From Salvia splendens (lineage: Eukaryota > Streptophyta > Magnoliopsida > Lamiales > Lamiaceae), in contig NC_056042.1 of the NCBI RefSeq assembly GCF_004379255.2, forward strand, positions 29,367,928 to 29,431,927: 64,000 bases of DNA, read 5' to 3'. Below the pieces are notes generated by a model. The model searched no databases and was not told where the DNA came from. It saw only the letters and a list, made by a program, of their open reading frames with translations. Position numbers and translations under genes: made by a program. Positions 41,986-53,626 of the stretch are shown here, piece by piece. Position 1 is the stretch's first letter. Each line of letters opens with the position of its first letter.

Positions 41986-43710
41986 TCATTTCTCTCTACC
42001 AACTTCCCCTTCCAATATGGCATGTCTGGTAAGAACAATCTCCTTAACAAGATTTCTGTAAGTAAAAGGTCTAACAGCTGCGCGTAAAAACAAACCCGGT
42101 GGAACCCTGCTCTTCTTCACCTTCTTCCTATACGGCCCATAACCAAGCCGCTTCCATTCTTCCTGGCTTACTTTAGCCCTTTTACCTCGCATTTCTAGCT
42201 CATCTCCCTCTTCTCTTTCCTTCTTTTGTATCCCCATATCCTCGTAATACTTCTCCGTTGCATCTATACTTTTCTCTACAAGTTTCTCCATAGCCTCATT
42301 GCTTCTCAGAGCCTTCTTGAACTCCTCTTCCCAATACTTATCATCTTCCTCTGGTTCATATTCTTGAATTCCTAATACTTCATCCCCAGCATCTTTTACA
42401 TCAAGAATCACATCATCCGGATCCTCCTCCTCATCATCATCATCAACATTCCTCTCCTCATCGTTCCCCTCGTCCTCAACCCAATCTATAAAATCACCCC
42501 CAACCTTCTTTCTACCATCATCATCATCATCAGGAGCGTCACAACCCAACTCCATTTCCTCCAACTTTGCCTTCCACTCTTTCGTATACGGATGCAGGAG
42601 CAGCATTGGATGATTTCCCAGCAAGAACTCCAAGCACTTGGACTTGTCATCATCGCTCAACTTCTCATATGCGTTAGTCACATCATCCACAAAAGCTTTC
42701 GGACTGATCCTCACAATCTTACACAACCCTCCAAAATACGTACACATCTCCACACTGCCATCATCCCTCACCAGCTCACACATGTAGTCCTTCTCGGTCT
42801 CTGGGTCAAGCAACGGCACCAGAGGCTGGAAAAAGTCATCTTGTGGCTCGAACCTGCACTGGTAAACTGGCCTCTTGACATATATAATGTCGGGCCTCAT
42901 CCAAGCAGCACATTGCGTGATCATAGCGCGCGCCTTGTTCCCGAGCCTTCCCATCAACGTCCACTTATCCAACCTCTGATCCCCTGCTTCAAGAGCTACC
43001 TCACACACCAATGTCCACTGCTGCCATGGCAAATCAGAGACTCTCCATTTCGGATGCCTCACAAACACCCAAAAGTACCTCTTTTTCCTGCCCTTATCCA
43101 TGGCGTCCAATCTCCTCTGAAACTCCCTCGCCATGTCATGTTGCTCAATCTTCTCCCACTCCTCCTGATCCCTGACCTCGCCAATCATCGTCACTCGCTC
43201 GTCGGAAAAGTCGCCGCGAATGGGGTCGCCCAATACGATCCCACGCCAGGAGTAGGGCCCGAATTCGCCATATTTATACCAATCGTACGGGTGCTTCAAA
43301 TTAGGGTCGTCCTTGTCCATGAACCTCACCAACCTATCATACCCCAAACCAATCATCTGGAGCTCCTCCTCCGAAAAATTATCCGGGTAGTTCTTGTGGG
43401 GATTTTTCAATCGGTAAAATAGGCTCTCCGCCATTTTCTTGCTTCTCCGGCGAGCATTCCGCTTGGACTCCCGGAGGAGATCCGCGCCGCCGTCGATGCT
43501 TCCTCCAGACTTTCCTTTGCTCCGTCCGGCGAAAGTGCGGAAGTCCAGGCGGTGGGTGGCATTTTGGGCGGGTAATTTGGGGATAATTTGGCAGTGAAGT
43601 TTGAGTTTGATAGGCTTATGGGAGGCGGGAAGGAGAGGGTGGAAAGGGAAGGGGATAAGATTAGGGTTTAGGGTTTTAGAGAAAGAGAAAGAGAGGCTTT
43701 GAGGATGCAT
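41986..43710 (-). CDS. acidic, probably plastid-targeted conserved plant protein, 574 aa, intronless
   Basis: The start chosen is ATG 43710-43708 (MHPQSLSFSFSKTLNPNLIP), not the ATG at 43761, because it opens a Ser/Pro/Lys-rich, acid-poor stretch of about 60 residues that looks like a chloroplast transit peptide. The core is strongly patterned: RRSKKMAESLFYRLKNPHKN, PYDWYKYGEFGPYSWRGIV, RHPKWRVSDLPWQQWTLVCE, DKWTLMGRLGNKARAMITQC, CTYFGGLCKIVRISPKAFVD. Then comes a long Asp/Glu-rich region (about residues 395-490) and a basic end (KVKKSRVPPGLFLRAAVRPF, YRNLVKEIVLTRHAI). I recall close plant homologues of the same length but no certain name; the region recalls plastid nucleoid-associated proteins, so a role in plastid gene expression is possible but unproven. 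No lesion is seen. Confidence 0.8.
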   Translation of the reverse strand: MHPQSLSFSFSKTLNPNLIPFPFHPLLPASHKPIKLKLHCQIIPKLPAQNATHRLDFRTFAGRSKGKSGGSIDGGADLLRESKRNARRRSKKMAESLFYRLKNPHKNYPDNFSEEELQMIGLGYDRLVRFMDKDDPNLKHPYDWYKYGEFGPYSWRGIVLGDPIRGDFSDERVTMIGEVRDQEEWEKIEQHDMAREFQRRLDAMDKGRKKRYFWVFVRHPKWRVSDLPWQQWTLVCEVALEAGDQRLDKWTLMGRLGNKARAMITQCAAWMRPDIIYVKRPVYQCRFEPQDDFFQPLVPLLDPETEKDYMCELVRDDGSVEMCTYFGGLCKIVRISPKAFVDDVTNAYEKLSDDDKSKCLEFLLGNHPMLLLHPYTKEWKAKLEEMELGCDAPDDDDDGRKKVGGDFIDWVEDEGNDEERNVDDDDEEEDPDDVILDVKDAGDEVLGIQEYEPEEDDKYWEEEFKKALRSNEAMEKLVEKSIDATEKYYEDMGIQKKEREEGDELEMRGKRAKVSQEEWKRLGYGPYRKKVKKSRVPPGLFLRAAVRPFTYRNLVKEIVLTRHAILEGEVGREK

Positions 43711-44129
43711 TTGGGAGATGAAATAATCGAGCAAAACAAGAAAACTACACAATGGCCTCACAATGGCCTCAAGTACTAGGTGTGAAGCAGAGAGAAGTGA
43801 GTGATGGTGGCCGACTGGCCGGCGACGACCGATTTATTGCGGCGGTAACAAATGACGGAGAGAGATAGTGAGTGATATAGATAGAATTGCAGACTGTGTG
43901 ATATCAACGGAGAAGAAGAGAAAACTCATGGAAGAGAAGGTAGAATGAGAAAAGATAAGTATACTAACCGAAAAGTATATGAAATACGGAGAAGAATAGC
44001 ACCGATTGATGGAGAGAGGGCGAAATCACGGAGAAGATGGCGATTTCACAGAGAATGGGCGCTGTGTGGATATGGAGCGATGTGGAGAAGGTCTGCGTTT
44101 CGCGATTTGGGGGAGCGTTTGCTGATATA

Positions 44130-44262
44130 TTGTTCTGGTTAAACACGCCACTCTCATTGGCGTTTTTCATCTGCTTAAACGCGCATTTTTCATTTAAAAA
44201 CGCCTCTTTTCATTTAAACACGGCCGTGAATTTCGGATAGAGGTAGTGGGAAATTTTGAAAG
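44130..44262. repeat. inverted relative of the 40907 hairpin-motif array
   Basis: TTAAACACGCCACTCTCATT, GGCGTTTTTCATCTGC, TTTAAAAACGCCTC and AACACGGCCGTG repeat the AAACGCC/GGCGTGTTT theme in the opposite order. The outer edge (complement CAAAATTTCCCACTACC) resembles the outer edge at 40907 (GAAAATGTACCCACTTT). Confidence 0.5.
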
Positions 44263-46000
44263 GCGCGATTGCCGAGTGTATCAACACAAGGGAAAGGGAA
44301 ATTGTCGGCAAAAATAGCGTCGAATTTGGGGCAATCATCGAATTATTGTGTGGGCCGTAACTGAATGTCGATTGAGAAATTATACAGTGTTGAGTGATGA
44401 AAGATGATGGCTGGCGACTGTGGCGACGACGGTGAATTGATCTGCCGCCGGGGAATTTTATTTATTTAACAATTTTGGTTTTTTTTAGTAGAATTATGTG
44501 AGTGGCTTACGCAAACAGCTTATTTCAATCCATTAAAAATATCACTCCGTCAGCAACAGCTATTATGATAATTAAATTCAACCGCAGGTATTATCGATTT
44601 GTAACTAAGTGAAGAGTTTGTTAATCAAAATGAGAAATTAATTATACCTACTGCATATCTACGTCATATTTAACGATTTATTTGTCAAAAAAGTGTGTCA
44701 AAATCATTTGAAAACTATCAACAAATAAAAACGTTTATATTATTTCACACATAACATCATTATGTTGGTATTTACTTGAAATGGTCCATACTTAATTTAA
44801 ATGATAAAGTATTGTTTCATCCATTAATGATTCGACTAATTATGAGACTTTAAGCTTCGACCGACTTTTGGCATATGCCATGAATGATCAACGTTTATAT
44901 TGTATTTACACGGTAAAGTTCGAAAAAATTGTTATTGACATTTTTATTTTACACTTTTCATAAAAATCAAATTTCTATTGATCCATCTTTTCTATAATTT
45001 TAAATTAATAAAATAATAAATTAAGATTTGATTTTTTTATCAAAATTGTAAAATTAAAATACCAATAATAATTTTTAATAATAGTACATTAAAATCAAAC
45101 TAAACACATAAAATAAAACAACAATAAACATGAATTAATGAACCGTAGCATATTATTTCTGTGATTATATTCGTATTATTGGTGCACTTGATTATGCTTT
45201 TTCCCTCAAGGACTCTGGTGGGAAAGATGAATTAGTTTTTTTCCACTCAATTAAATTATGTTAGGATGAATGGTTTTTTGTTTCCCTTCCCCCCTGCTCT
45301 TTGTATTCTCCAAAATCAAAGCATTTAACTGCTATTCAAATAGTTAAAGATAAAGTTTCAATTTCCTGCCAAACATATAAATTAGAATGTAGAAATTTTA
45401 AGGTTAAAATGGAAACTCAAAATATGATTTTTTTTTCCTTTTTCATATAATAGCACACGATAGATGGATCGGTTACTGCCGTACACCTTCTACAAAGTAA
45501 CTCGAAAGGTCAGCAGTCGAAACAATAACTTATAACGAGTATAGGCTTGTTTTAGCAGAAAAACTCTGGGATTCACCTCCATCCATCTAAATACCTGGCT
45601 GCCCCAGTCAACCTGATGACTTTATCTGTGAATGCATCCGCAGATGCAACACCCAACACCATCACAGAATCCATCATTCGTGAGTCGACTGGCACCATCA
45701 TTAATGGCTGTGCTTTCAGCATTTGTAGCACGGGGGTGCCTCAACATATACAGAGTTTGATCCATTAGATTCAAATTCTTCACCACATGAAACTTGAATA
45801 AATTACATAACGAACCCAAAACCAGCCATATGAGGCTGCTGGAGGCAGTGGTGGCGTGGCAGAGGATTCCACTATCCGTCTTATAGACAATACACGAACA
45901 TATTGAAGGAAATCAGAATTCCTGTTGGTGGCCAAATAAGCCCAGAAGGGCTGCAGAGTGGAAGAATCGGATTTGATGAAAGAATCAAGGTCAAAACTAT
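44263..46000. other. AT-rich spacer and 3' flank of the peptidase gene
   Basis: No gene is seen from 44263 to about 45570. From about 45580 to 46026 lies the probable 3' UTR of the minus-strand signal peptidase gene. Open stretches there have no domain. Confidence 0.45.
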
Positions 46001-46026
46001 TAACCAAAAAGCCAGGAGGTCAAGTG

Positions 46027-48445
46027 TCATGAGAATGCCAGGGTGCTTTGCTGGTATGTCGAATACAGAGTGTCCGACACTTTTGAAGGAGGCCAATATC
46101 GGAAGACTGATCTACCGACAATGTTCTCAATAGGCAGTGGACCCCTGCAATACAAAAACATTGGAACTCAGGCTCCATACACCTCCAAACATGTTCATGA
46201 TAGCAATGAAGTGTAAACAAAAAGAGACCATCAATACAAGTTTTATTGCTTTCAACCTAGCTCCATTCTCTTACCATTAAGAGTTCTTATGTTGATAGAT
46301 CACAAAGAAACCAATAAACAGAGAAACTACAGAATAAATAAAGAATATCCTTCAGGCCTAAAGCAAGCATGTAAAACATAATGACAAAGAGTTGCTTACC
46401 AGTTGTGAGAGTCAAAACTATTGTTACGGTTGTCTCCCAAGACAAATACATATCCTTCTGGCACAAACTATAAAAACAAAATGATGGGTTAGTTTTCTTC
46501 TTGCTATAATAGCATGATCAAGATACTCGAACTGGGACCAAGCACAAATTATTACCACTGGCTCCAACTCATAATCAATTGGCTCCAAAATGTAATCCTC
46601 AATCTGGGCTACACCGTTGACTATCAATTTTCCATCACGAACCTGCACAAGGAAAATATTTAGATACGCCACAGACTTTGAGATGAGCAATTTCAAGAAC
46701 CAATAAGCATTTCTTACTTCCACGCAGTCCCCAGCTTTTGCTACAATTCTTTTAATAAACACATCAGATGTACTGAAACCATATTCCTGCAAAGAAAAGT
46801 AAAACGTTTACATATCAACTCTATGGTATAACATGACTCTAAGTGACTAATGACTCTGATAATTATACAAAAATTAAAAAAATTACCTGAAGAAATGGAG
46901 CCTTAAAAATCACAATTTCTGAGACATTTGGCTTCTTGAAAATATAAGAAACCTGTAAACACAATATAAAAGAGTCAAGACTAGCACAGTCAACATTCAA
47001 ATCACACAGTATCAACAGTGTTTTCTCAGAGAGATAGATAGAGAAACAACAAATGTTCTAGTAATCACAGTCCAATCTATCCACTAGCTATTAAAATTCA
47101 GGTACAAAATTTGCAATAACAAGAGAGCAACTTTATTTATAAGAAAAACTCACAGTTTGTATAGTTTGGCTGGTATTTTCAACCCTTGTAAGGGTGAAAG
47201 ACAAGGTAAATCCCCATCCCTCAGCTCAAAGAAAATGGGAGTGTGGTCTATTTTTTGAAATTAATCAATATAGGGACATTCATTATTCAAGAATGACAGT
47301 ATATGTGATTGAATGTATTTAACTCTAACACAAGGATTTCTGCAAACCTAGATATGAATCAAGCAAATTATCTCCAATTGTAGAAATGATGAATTAGTTT
47401 AGGATACAAACTACAAAGTGTCCATTCCATCTTGGAAAACAACGGATTAGCATTACCATATATACTACTTTTATCTATCTAGATTACTCAATGATAATCG
47501 CTCCTCAATAGCGCAACATTTTAACATCTATTTTTCCAATAAGATAATTACAGCCGGAGCAAAATAACAGGATCATTCTGCCATAGCATGTAAAGCCTTC
47601 TTCACTTAGACTCACATTCAAAACATTTCCTAAAAATAAATATATCAATTAGAACTAAAAACCCACCATCAAAGAAAGCATACCTTCTCAGCTAGAATCC
47701 TGTCGCCCACATCAAGTGTCGGGTACATAGACATCGACGGGATCGACCTGGGCTCGGCCAAAGTCGATTTGAACAGAATGCTAACGCTTACAGCAGTGAA
47801 AGCCGCCTTAGCATCCTCGGAGCTGAAGCAAAAATTCATCAATTTCAGAATCCAACGGTTGCTATCACGACCTTTGCTGCTCTGGTGCATAGCCTTCACG
47901 GTGCTTGAACCACCGCTCTTCCCCATAGCCAGTGCCTCTGAACACTTGCTTTCAACGACACTAACACTACCACTCTTGGATGATCCTTTTCTAACAACGG
48001 CGCGATTACCGCTAGCAACGGCCGTTCCACCTCTATCCACCTCCGACGTAGCGAGCTCGTTACAGGGCAGCCACTTAGATCCAGGCAAAAACGGGAGAAT
48101 CGCCGACGTCTTAAGCATAGAAACGCCCAAAACCCCAACGTCAGAAGAAACCCCAGCCGATTGCTTCATCAGAGACACCAAACCACCAACCACAGGAGAC
48201 CGGGTGCTTTCACCGAGCAATTCCTGTGCAAGCATAGAGTGAAACGGCGTCGTTCGGGTGGGGCGATCAGGGGGCCGGCGGATGTCGGGGTAGCTGCAAC
48301 TGGGCTTCTGCGACGGCGTGTGCTGGAAGACCCGGGATCGGGTGGCGCAGTCGAGGAAGAATCGGGAGACGGCGCATTTCCCGGGGGCGGCGGAGAGGTT
48401 TGAGGCGACGGTGGCCGAGTAGGCCACGGTGAACCGGAGAGCCAT
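46027..48445 (-). CDS. TPP: thylakoidal processing peptidase (chloroplast type I signal peptidase), 389 aa
   Basis: Six exons: 48445-47684, 46952-46887, 46786-46718, 46642-46556, 46467-46400 and 46144-46027. All are GT-AG with closing phases (1,170 nt), and TGA is at 46029-46027. The enzyme is a Ser/Lys-dyad S26 peptidase that removes thylakoid-transfer signals from lumenal proteins; members are anchored in the thylakoid membrane. Exon 1 encodes the transit peptide, a long variable Ser-rich region, a membrane segment ([20 protein letters not shown]) and box [21 protein letters not shown], with the nucleophile Ser. Exon 3 carries the general-base Lys in [12 protein letters not shown]. Exon 5 carries box [16 protein letters not shown], and exon 6 [13 protein letters not shown]. 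All key motifs are present. It is closest to plant TPP1/TPP2 rather than Plsp1 by its long N-terminal region (from memory). The start is the first ATG of the transit peptide frame. Confidence 0.93.
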
Positions 48446-49313
48446 GGTGACGAATTGTAAGAAAGTGACGAGGAAGAAGATGAAAATTTCGGGATTTGGG
48501 ATGAGGAAGGGTGTGCGAGAGAGCTCTAGCAGGTAGACAATGACATCGTGAACGAAATCAGTGAGAAATCGGGAGAAGGGAGGGGGAATTGAAGAAGGAG
48601 GCTAAATCAGTGGGGCAGGGAGGAGACTGAGGGGTTGGGAGTGAGCAGTGAGGGAAAGCGGAACCCTATCGACGGCGGCGATAGGGCCGAGGAGAGGAGA
48701 GAGCGCAAGGCGGCTTATAGTTTGGCAGATAGATGAAGAAATGGGAAATTTTCAAAGAGTTGAAAATGAATTTGGGGGTTTAATATTCAACGTGAGAGGG
48801 TGCTGTGGTTCCATTATTGCCCTTCAATTCCTAACTTATTACGGAAAATACCGTAAAACACTAAAACAGGAAATGTGTATAGATATTGAGTATGTGCTTA
48901 TTTACGAGGTCATGAGTGAGTATGGTCAAAATTTTAGTAATTAATATACTAGAATTTTAGTTATTTTGTGAAATTTTTAACTCGCTAACTCTGTTACACA
49001 TTGTTTAATGTACGTTTTGGTTCGGAGAACATTATTTTGGACGATCTAAAGTGGTTACTACGTACATTATACAAATCCTCAATTGCTAAAGTCACAAAAT
49101 GTTAAAATAAAAATGCCTAATAGCTATAATAAATTTATTTCTAGTATTTCCCTTCTTTTGGCTATTAGGTCGATATTTTACAATATGGGCAATATAATTA
49201 TGAAATTAGGAATTACTGAAATAAATTTTTTGTAACTTGGGGAAGATCATTTATTGATTCCATCTTGATTATGCACATCTCTTGGTCGTTCTAGTTTATT
49301 TGGTATGTGTAAA
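48446..49313. other. promoter side of the peptidase gene and spacer
   Basis: The first about 300 bases are purine-rich and GC-richer, as expected for the leader and core promoter of the minus-strand gene. The plus open stretch 48648-48944 has no domain. Nothing else is seen. Confidence 0.45.
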
Positions 49314-52005
49314 TCTATACATATATAAAAGTTGAGTTTTGGGACCTTTTGAATAAAAATTTTGAGCAATGGAGGTAAATGCAATTAAGAAAAACTATTA
49401 AATCTTTCAATTGAACTCCTTAAATTTCGGTAAGCATAATTTTAAATTCATCCGGCAGTTTCTATCTTTAAATATAAATTATGAATTAATTGTCATAATT
49501 ATCCCCTCTCTTGGGTTGTAATGATCGTTCATCTCCTATCAGGGTTCAGAGCCTCTATTATAAGCATTTTCTTGAAATAAATTATTTGATATTCAGGTAT
49601 ACCAATGTTATACCATCATAATTAAATTGTGAGCCTCTAATTAGATGGTGATTGCCATCATGATTAAATATGAGTTAAATATCAATGTCATTTTAAATAT
49701 TTATAAATTTACAGTAAAAATTTAAATATTTATAAATTTTGTGCAATACATTCAATATTAGGAACTTTATTTCTATCAAATAGTCAAATTTAAAAAACCG
49801 CCTCATCAATTTTTCTTTATATACATATAAATGTAATCATGATACCATTAAAATCAAGTTAATTAGTAAATATAATTATTATTTATTATCAGGTAAAAGC
49901 AATATGATGCTATTCTATTTATTATAGAAATTAAATATTTTGACTGTCAAATTATTGTTGATTTAATTTTCTGTATGTTTTTTAAACATGGTGGATCGAG
50001 TTAATGGCCATCACTCATAGTTAATTAGTATATATAATTATCAATTATTATTAGCACCGAAAGAATATGATGCCACTGATCATAGAAATTGAATATTTTT
50101 TTATCAAATTATTAATGACTTAACTTTATGTATATTTTTTACATTACAAGATATTGGGGGAATAATTTATGTGTCTTTATGAAGCCTTAAACACCAATTA
50201 ATTTTTCATATTTAAGGTGCAAATTTATAGGTTTTGAATTTGGGAAGTTAAAAACGTTTTTTTTTCTTATAAAGTGAAAGGTTTTGAAAGAGGCTTATAT
50301 TTTTTACTATAAATATATGACATTTGGTAGTTTGCAATCCACATGTTCTTACCTTTTTCCACTATATTCTTCCCTAAACTTTCTGCAGATTTCTAATCCG
50401 GATTTAGGTATTGTTCCAATTCTGCATCATTGTTGTTTCAACATAAATTTAGTTTTTAACATGATGATTTTTTTTCATTCGTGTATTAATAATGTTTGCT
50501 TTGAACCCTCAATTCATTCCCTAAATTATTTTGTGATTGGACTTGTTTTTCTCCAGTGATCTATTCATATGATTTGTTGCATCCTAAATTCACAATATCA
50601 CCTCTAATTTTCCATGGTTCTATGCATTATTTATTTTTATATTACTATGCAATGTATTTTTTTGCTGCTGATTATTTTATAATACACTACTGTTAATATA
50701 GTCTATGGGTTTAGGATCTCTATTATGATTTCAATGTTCTTTAAACTTTACACACTTTTCTATTTCAGGATCAGAATTCACAACTTCACCTCTAATCCAT
50801 TAAAAAAGAAAGAACGAAAGTCACATTCAAGGAAAGCAAGATGAATGGTTATACTGAGTTTCCCTTTTTGTATGATAGATTATTTTTTAAAATGGTATAG
50901 TGAATAGTAGAAGGAAGTGAAAAAAACTTAGTACTACCTACTACATGAGGAAGAAGACCAACACTGAAGAAATGGAGAAGAAAATTAGAAGCATAAAACA
51001 ATTAGTTTAGGGTTAAGTAGTCGTAGTATTTATTTATTTAAGTTCAGTGGGCTAAATTTGTTTTTTTATTATTTAAGTTTTAACACTATTGTTTATTACA
51101 AAATTAGTTTTCTACTAAGATGGATTTTTTTTTCTATTTGTGTATTAATAATGTTTCATCCTCAATTCATTCACTCGGTTATTTTGTGATCGGGGGAATT
51201 ACCATTTATCTATAAATTTTTAAGAACTGAGTACTCGGTGGCTGACTATAGTTCTTTTGCAACGGTAGTGAAGGAGGAAGTAGAATGAGAGTAGTGTGAG
51301 AGATGGTGATGTGAAGAGCTTCTACTACTATCATGGTCTCCCAATATGTTGGTATAGCTAAAATCTATAGTAATATTTTAATAATTAATCATACTCAAAT
51401 TGTTTTCATACTCTTATATGATTATTACTTTTATGGTCATAGATATTTTATGCATTTAACGTTATAATTTGTGATTTATTATTCTATATTGATATTTTGA
51501 ATATTAGTATAATTTTTTAAAGTTGTAATAGAGATCCAAAAGTATTATAGTCAAAATATATGGGAGTATTTGCGTTATTTAAATGTCAAATTGATTGAGT
51601 TTTATGTTTTTTTTTAAATTCTTATATATTTTCTTCATTATAGATTTTGCACAATGATATCGTTTTCCATTTCAATTAATTAATCGAATGAGACCCATAT
51701 TTCTTATTAACGTTGTTTCACTAATGAAGTACACGTGTTCTTGATTATATATTGTTGTGTTTGTAGTTTTTGCATTAGATATCAAAAATATTTTAATCAC
51801 TATTTATAGGTTATATTTAATGATGAATTTTTTTATACTCTGACTTTTACGCATAATAATTTCATAATACAATTTTGAAGGAAATACAATGGGTCGTGCA
51901 TATAATTGCTATAAAATACTGCTATGTCTTAGTGAGGAAAGTCAAAAATGTTTTTCCAATTGTTAAGATATATGTTTAGAGTTTAGGGTTTAGGATTTAA
52001 ATTTT

Positions 52006-52367
52006 TAAAATGAAAAGGTTTTTAAATCAAATAACATAAATGTTAAATATTAGAAGTGATAGTAAATTTATTTAAAAGATTTCTTCAGTTACAATATTAT
52101 TAGTATTTGATTAAATGACAAGCCAAAAGCTCCCCAATTTAGTAGCATATGCAATGTAAAATTCATTCACACAGATTTTTTACATTTAAACGGCATCTTG
52201 ACCTTCTCAATTCCAACCGTCCTCTTTCATAATTTCCAAAATAAATAATTACACAAGTTATGTAACAGAACAAATCTTTTAAATCAATTTATTATCACTT
52301 CTAATATTTAACGTTTGATATTTCAATAGCCATTTATGTTATTTGATTTAAAAACCTTTTCATTTTA
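52006..52367. mobile_element. fold-back (long inverted repeat) element
   Basis: 52006-52082 (AAAATGAAAAGGTTTTTAAA onwards) is the near-exact reverse complement of 52272-52367, apart from about 20 extra bases in the right arm. The loop is about 190 bp. Non-coding and nested in the Helitron-like region. Confidence 0.8.
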
Positions 52368-52654
52368 ATGCTTGAATGAATGCAAGCAAGATTTTTTTGT
52401 TTACCGTTCACATAGCCCTATTGTAAAGCACTTTCTTGATATGAGCATATAAACAGATTTACAGACAAGATTCAGATAAAAAACCTCCACTATCAATAAG
52501 GATTATCAAGTAGGCTAACCCAGTGTAAGATATCGAATACAGATCTAAAACCCCCAAAATAGAATAAGTGATCAACAAAGTAAAATTGAACTGGAACAAA
52601 AGAAAGAATTTTATTGATATTTGGCTCATTTGTTGGTCTTGATGAATATATTTT

Positions 52655-52856
52655 AAAGTTAAGGGTTTAGGATTTAGGTTTCGAGGTTTGAGTTTTTAGT
52701 GTATAGGATCACTATATTGCAATTAAATGAAGCTCGATAATTTATAATTTCTACTAAAGTTAAGGGTTTAGGATTTAGGTTTCGAGGTTTGTGTTTTTAG
52801 TGTATAGGATCACTATAGTGCAATGAAATGAAGCTCGACAATTTATAATTTCTATC
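52655..52856. repeat. 101-bp direct duplication
   Basis: 52655-52755 and 52756-52856 share AAAGTTAAGGGTTTAGGATT, TAGGTTTCGAGGTTTG and ATAGGATCACTATA with a few substitutions. The AGGGTTTAG core is telomere-like. Confidence 0.93.
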
Positions 52857-53097
52857 TCTATTAGTGGATAATTATTATATTAATAAACTTACTTTTTATA
52901 TGTCTACGTGAATGTTGTTTTACATTAATAATCTATTTTATTATAATTCTAATCTTTCTAAAATTGATATACGTACATACTTTACTTCCAATTTTAGCTT
53001 TATTATCACAAACAACGTTTATGTATGGTATTATTTGTGAATTTAATCAATTTTTCATTATTTTTTACAAGACTAAATTGTTGCTATGTATATTACA

Positions 53098-53560
53098 AGG
53101 GTGTGTTATATTGCTAACTCATATTTAAATTGCTAACTACAAATAAATGATAAAAATTAGATATTCAATCAAGGGCCAATATCCATCATTTGCGAGTATC
53201 AATGTATCCACCAAAAAAATGTGAATTAGGGTATTTATGTCAATTAACAATAAAATAGTTATAACAAACTTTTTAAAAATATCTCAAAAGTTTAAATGCA
53301 TATAACTATCTCAATTTAAATTATTTTTTCACACAACATATAGCAAATTAAAGATAATTTTATAATGATTCTAACGAGACCTTATTTGCATATATTCCGA
53401 TGTCAAAATTTGAAAAAAATTATTGAGTTTTCGTATTTTTGTAGTGCCAGATTAATGTAAACATAGCTAATAAAATATGTCAACATAATACGTATAAAAT
53501 GTCAATTCGAAATTATGTTGACATATTCCAAGCATCATAGTTATTATCTGATTTTTAATT
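53098..53560. mobile_element. second copy (inverted) of the 25640-26280 repeat family
   Basis: It starts with AGGGTGTGTTATATTGCTAA and contains AATTATTTTTTCACACAACA, GATTCTAACGAGACCTTATT and CCGATGTCAAAATTTG, all complementary to motifs in 25900-26120. The far end seems truncated before the Helitron 3' hairpin. Confidence 0.6.
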
Positions 53561-53626
53561 AATTCACAATATGAATTTACTATAGTGAAATTAAATCGAT
53601 CCGTGCATCGCACGGGGTAACACTAG

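Larger units (their letters stand above)
49314..53626 (+). mobile_element. probable non-autonomous Helitron, 4.3 kb
   Basis: The 5' end is TCTATACATATATAAAAGTT followed by GAGTTTTGGGAC, a start common to many plant Helitrons, preceded by A (49313). The 3' end is a hairpin CCGTGCATCGCACGG (53601-53615, six-base stem) about 8 bases before CTAG (53623-53626), followed by T (53627). Insertion between A and T with no duplication fits the superfamily. No Rep/helicase coding region is seen. The interior is AT-rich with a diverged internal duplication (about 50381-50540 and 51090-51190), a fold-back element, a 101-bp tandem duplication and a copy of the 25640 repeat family. The two ends could belong to different elements. 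Confidence 0.55.

Noticed and set aside
42592..43422. 276-codon plus-strand frame
   Set aside because: Antisense shadow of the strongly patterned 574-aa protein gene, with no domain of its own.
43711..43761. Longer start of the acidic plastid-type protein at 43761
   Set aside because: The extra 17 residues would place a hydrophobic stretch before a good transit peptide; the ATG at 43710 fits better. Not excluded.
47769..48242. 157-codon plus-strand frame
   Set aside because: Antisense to exon 1 of the thylakoidal processing peptidase, with no domain recognised.
50284..50559. 91-codon plus-strand frame
   Set aside because: It lies in the AT-rich Helitron-like region and partly recurs as a diverged duplicate near 51100 without an open frame.
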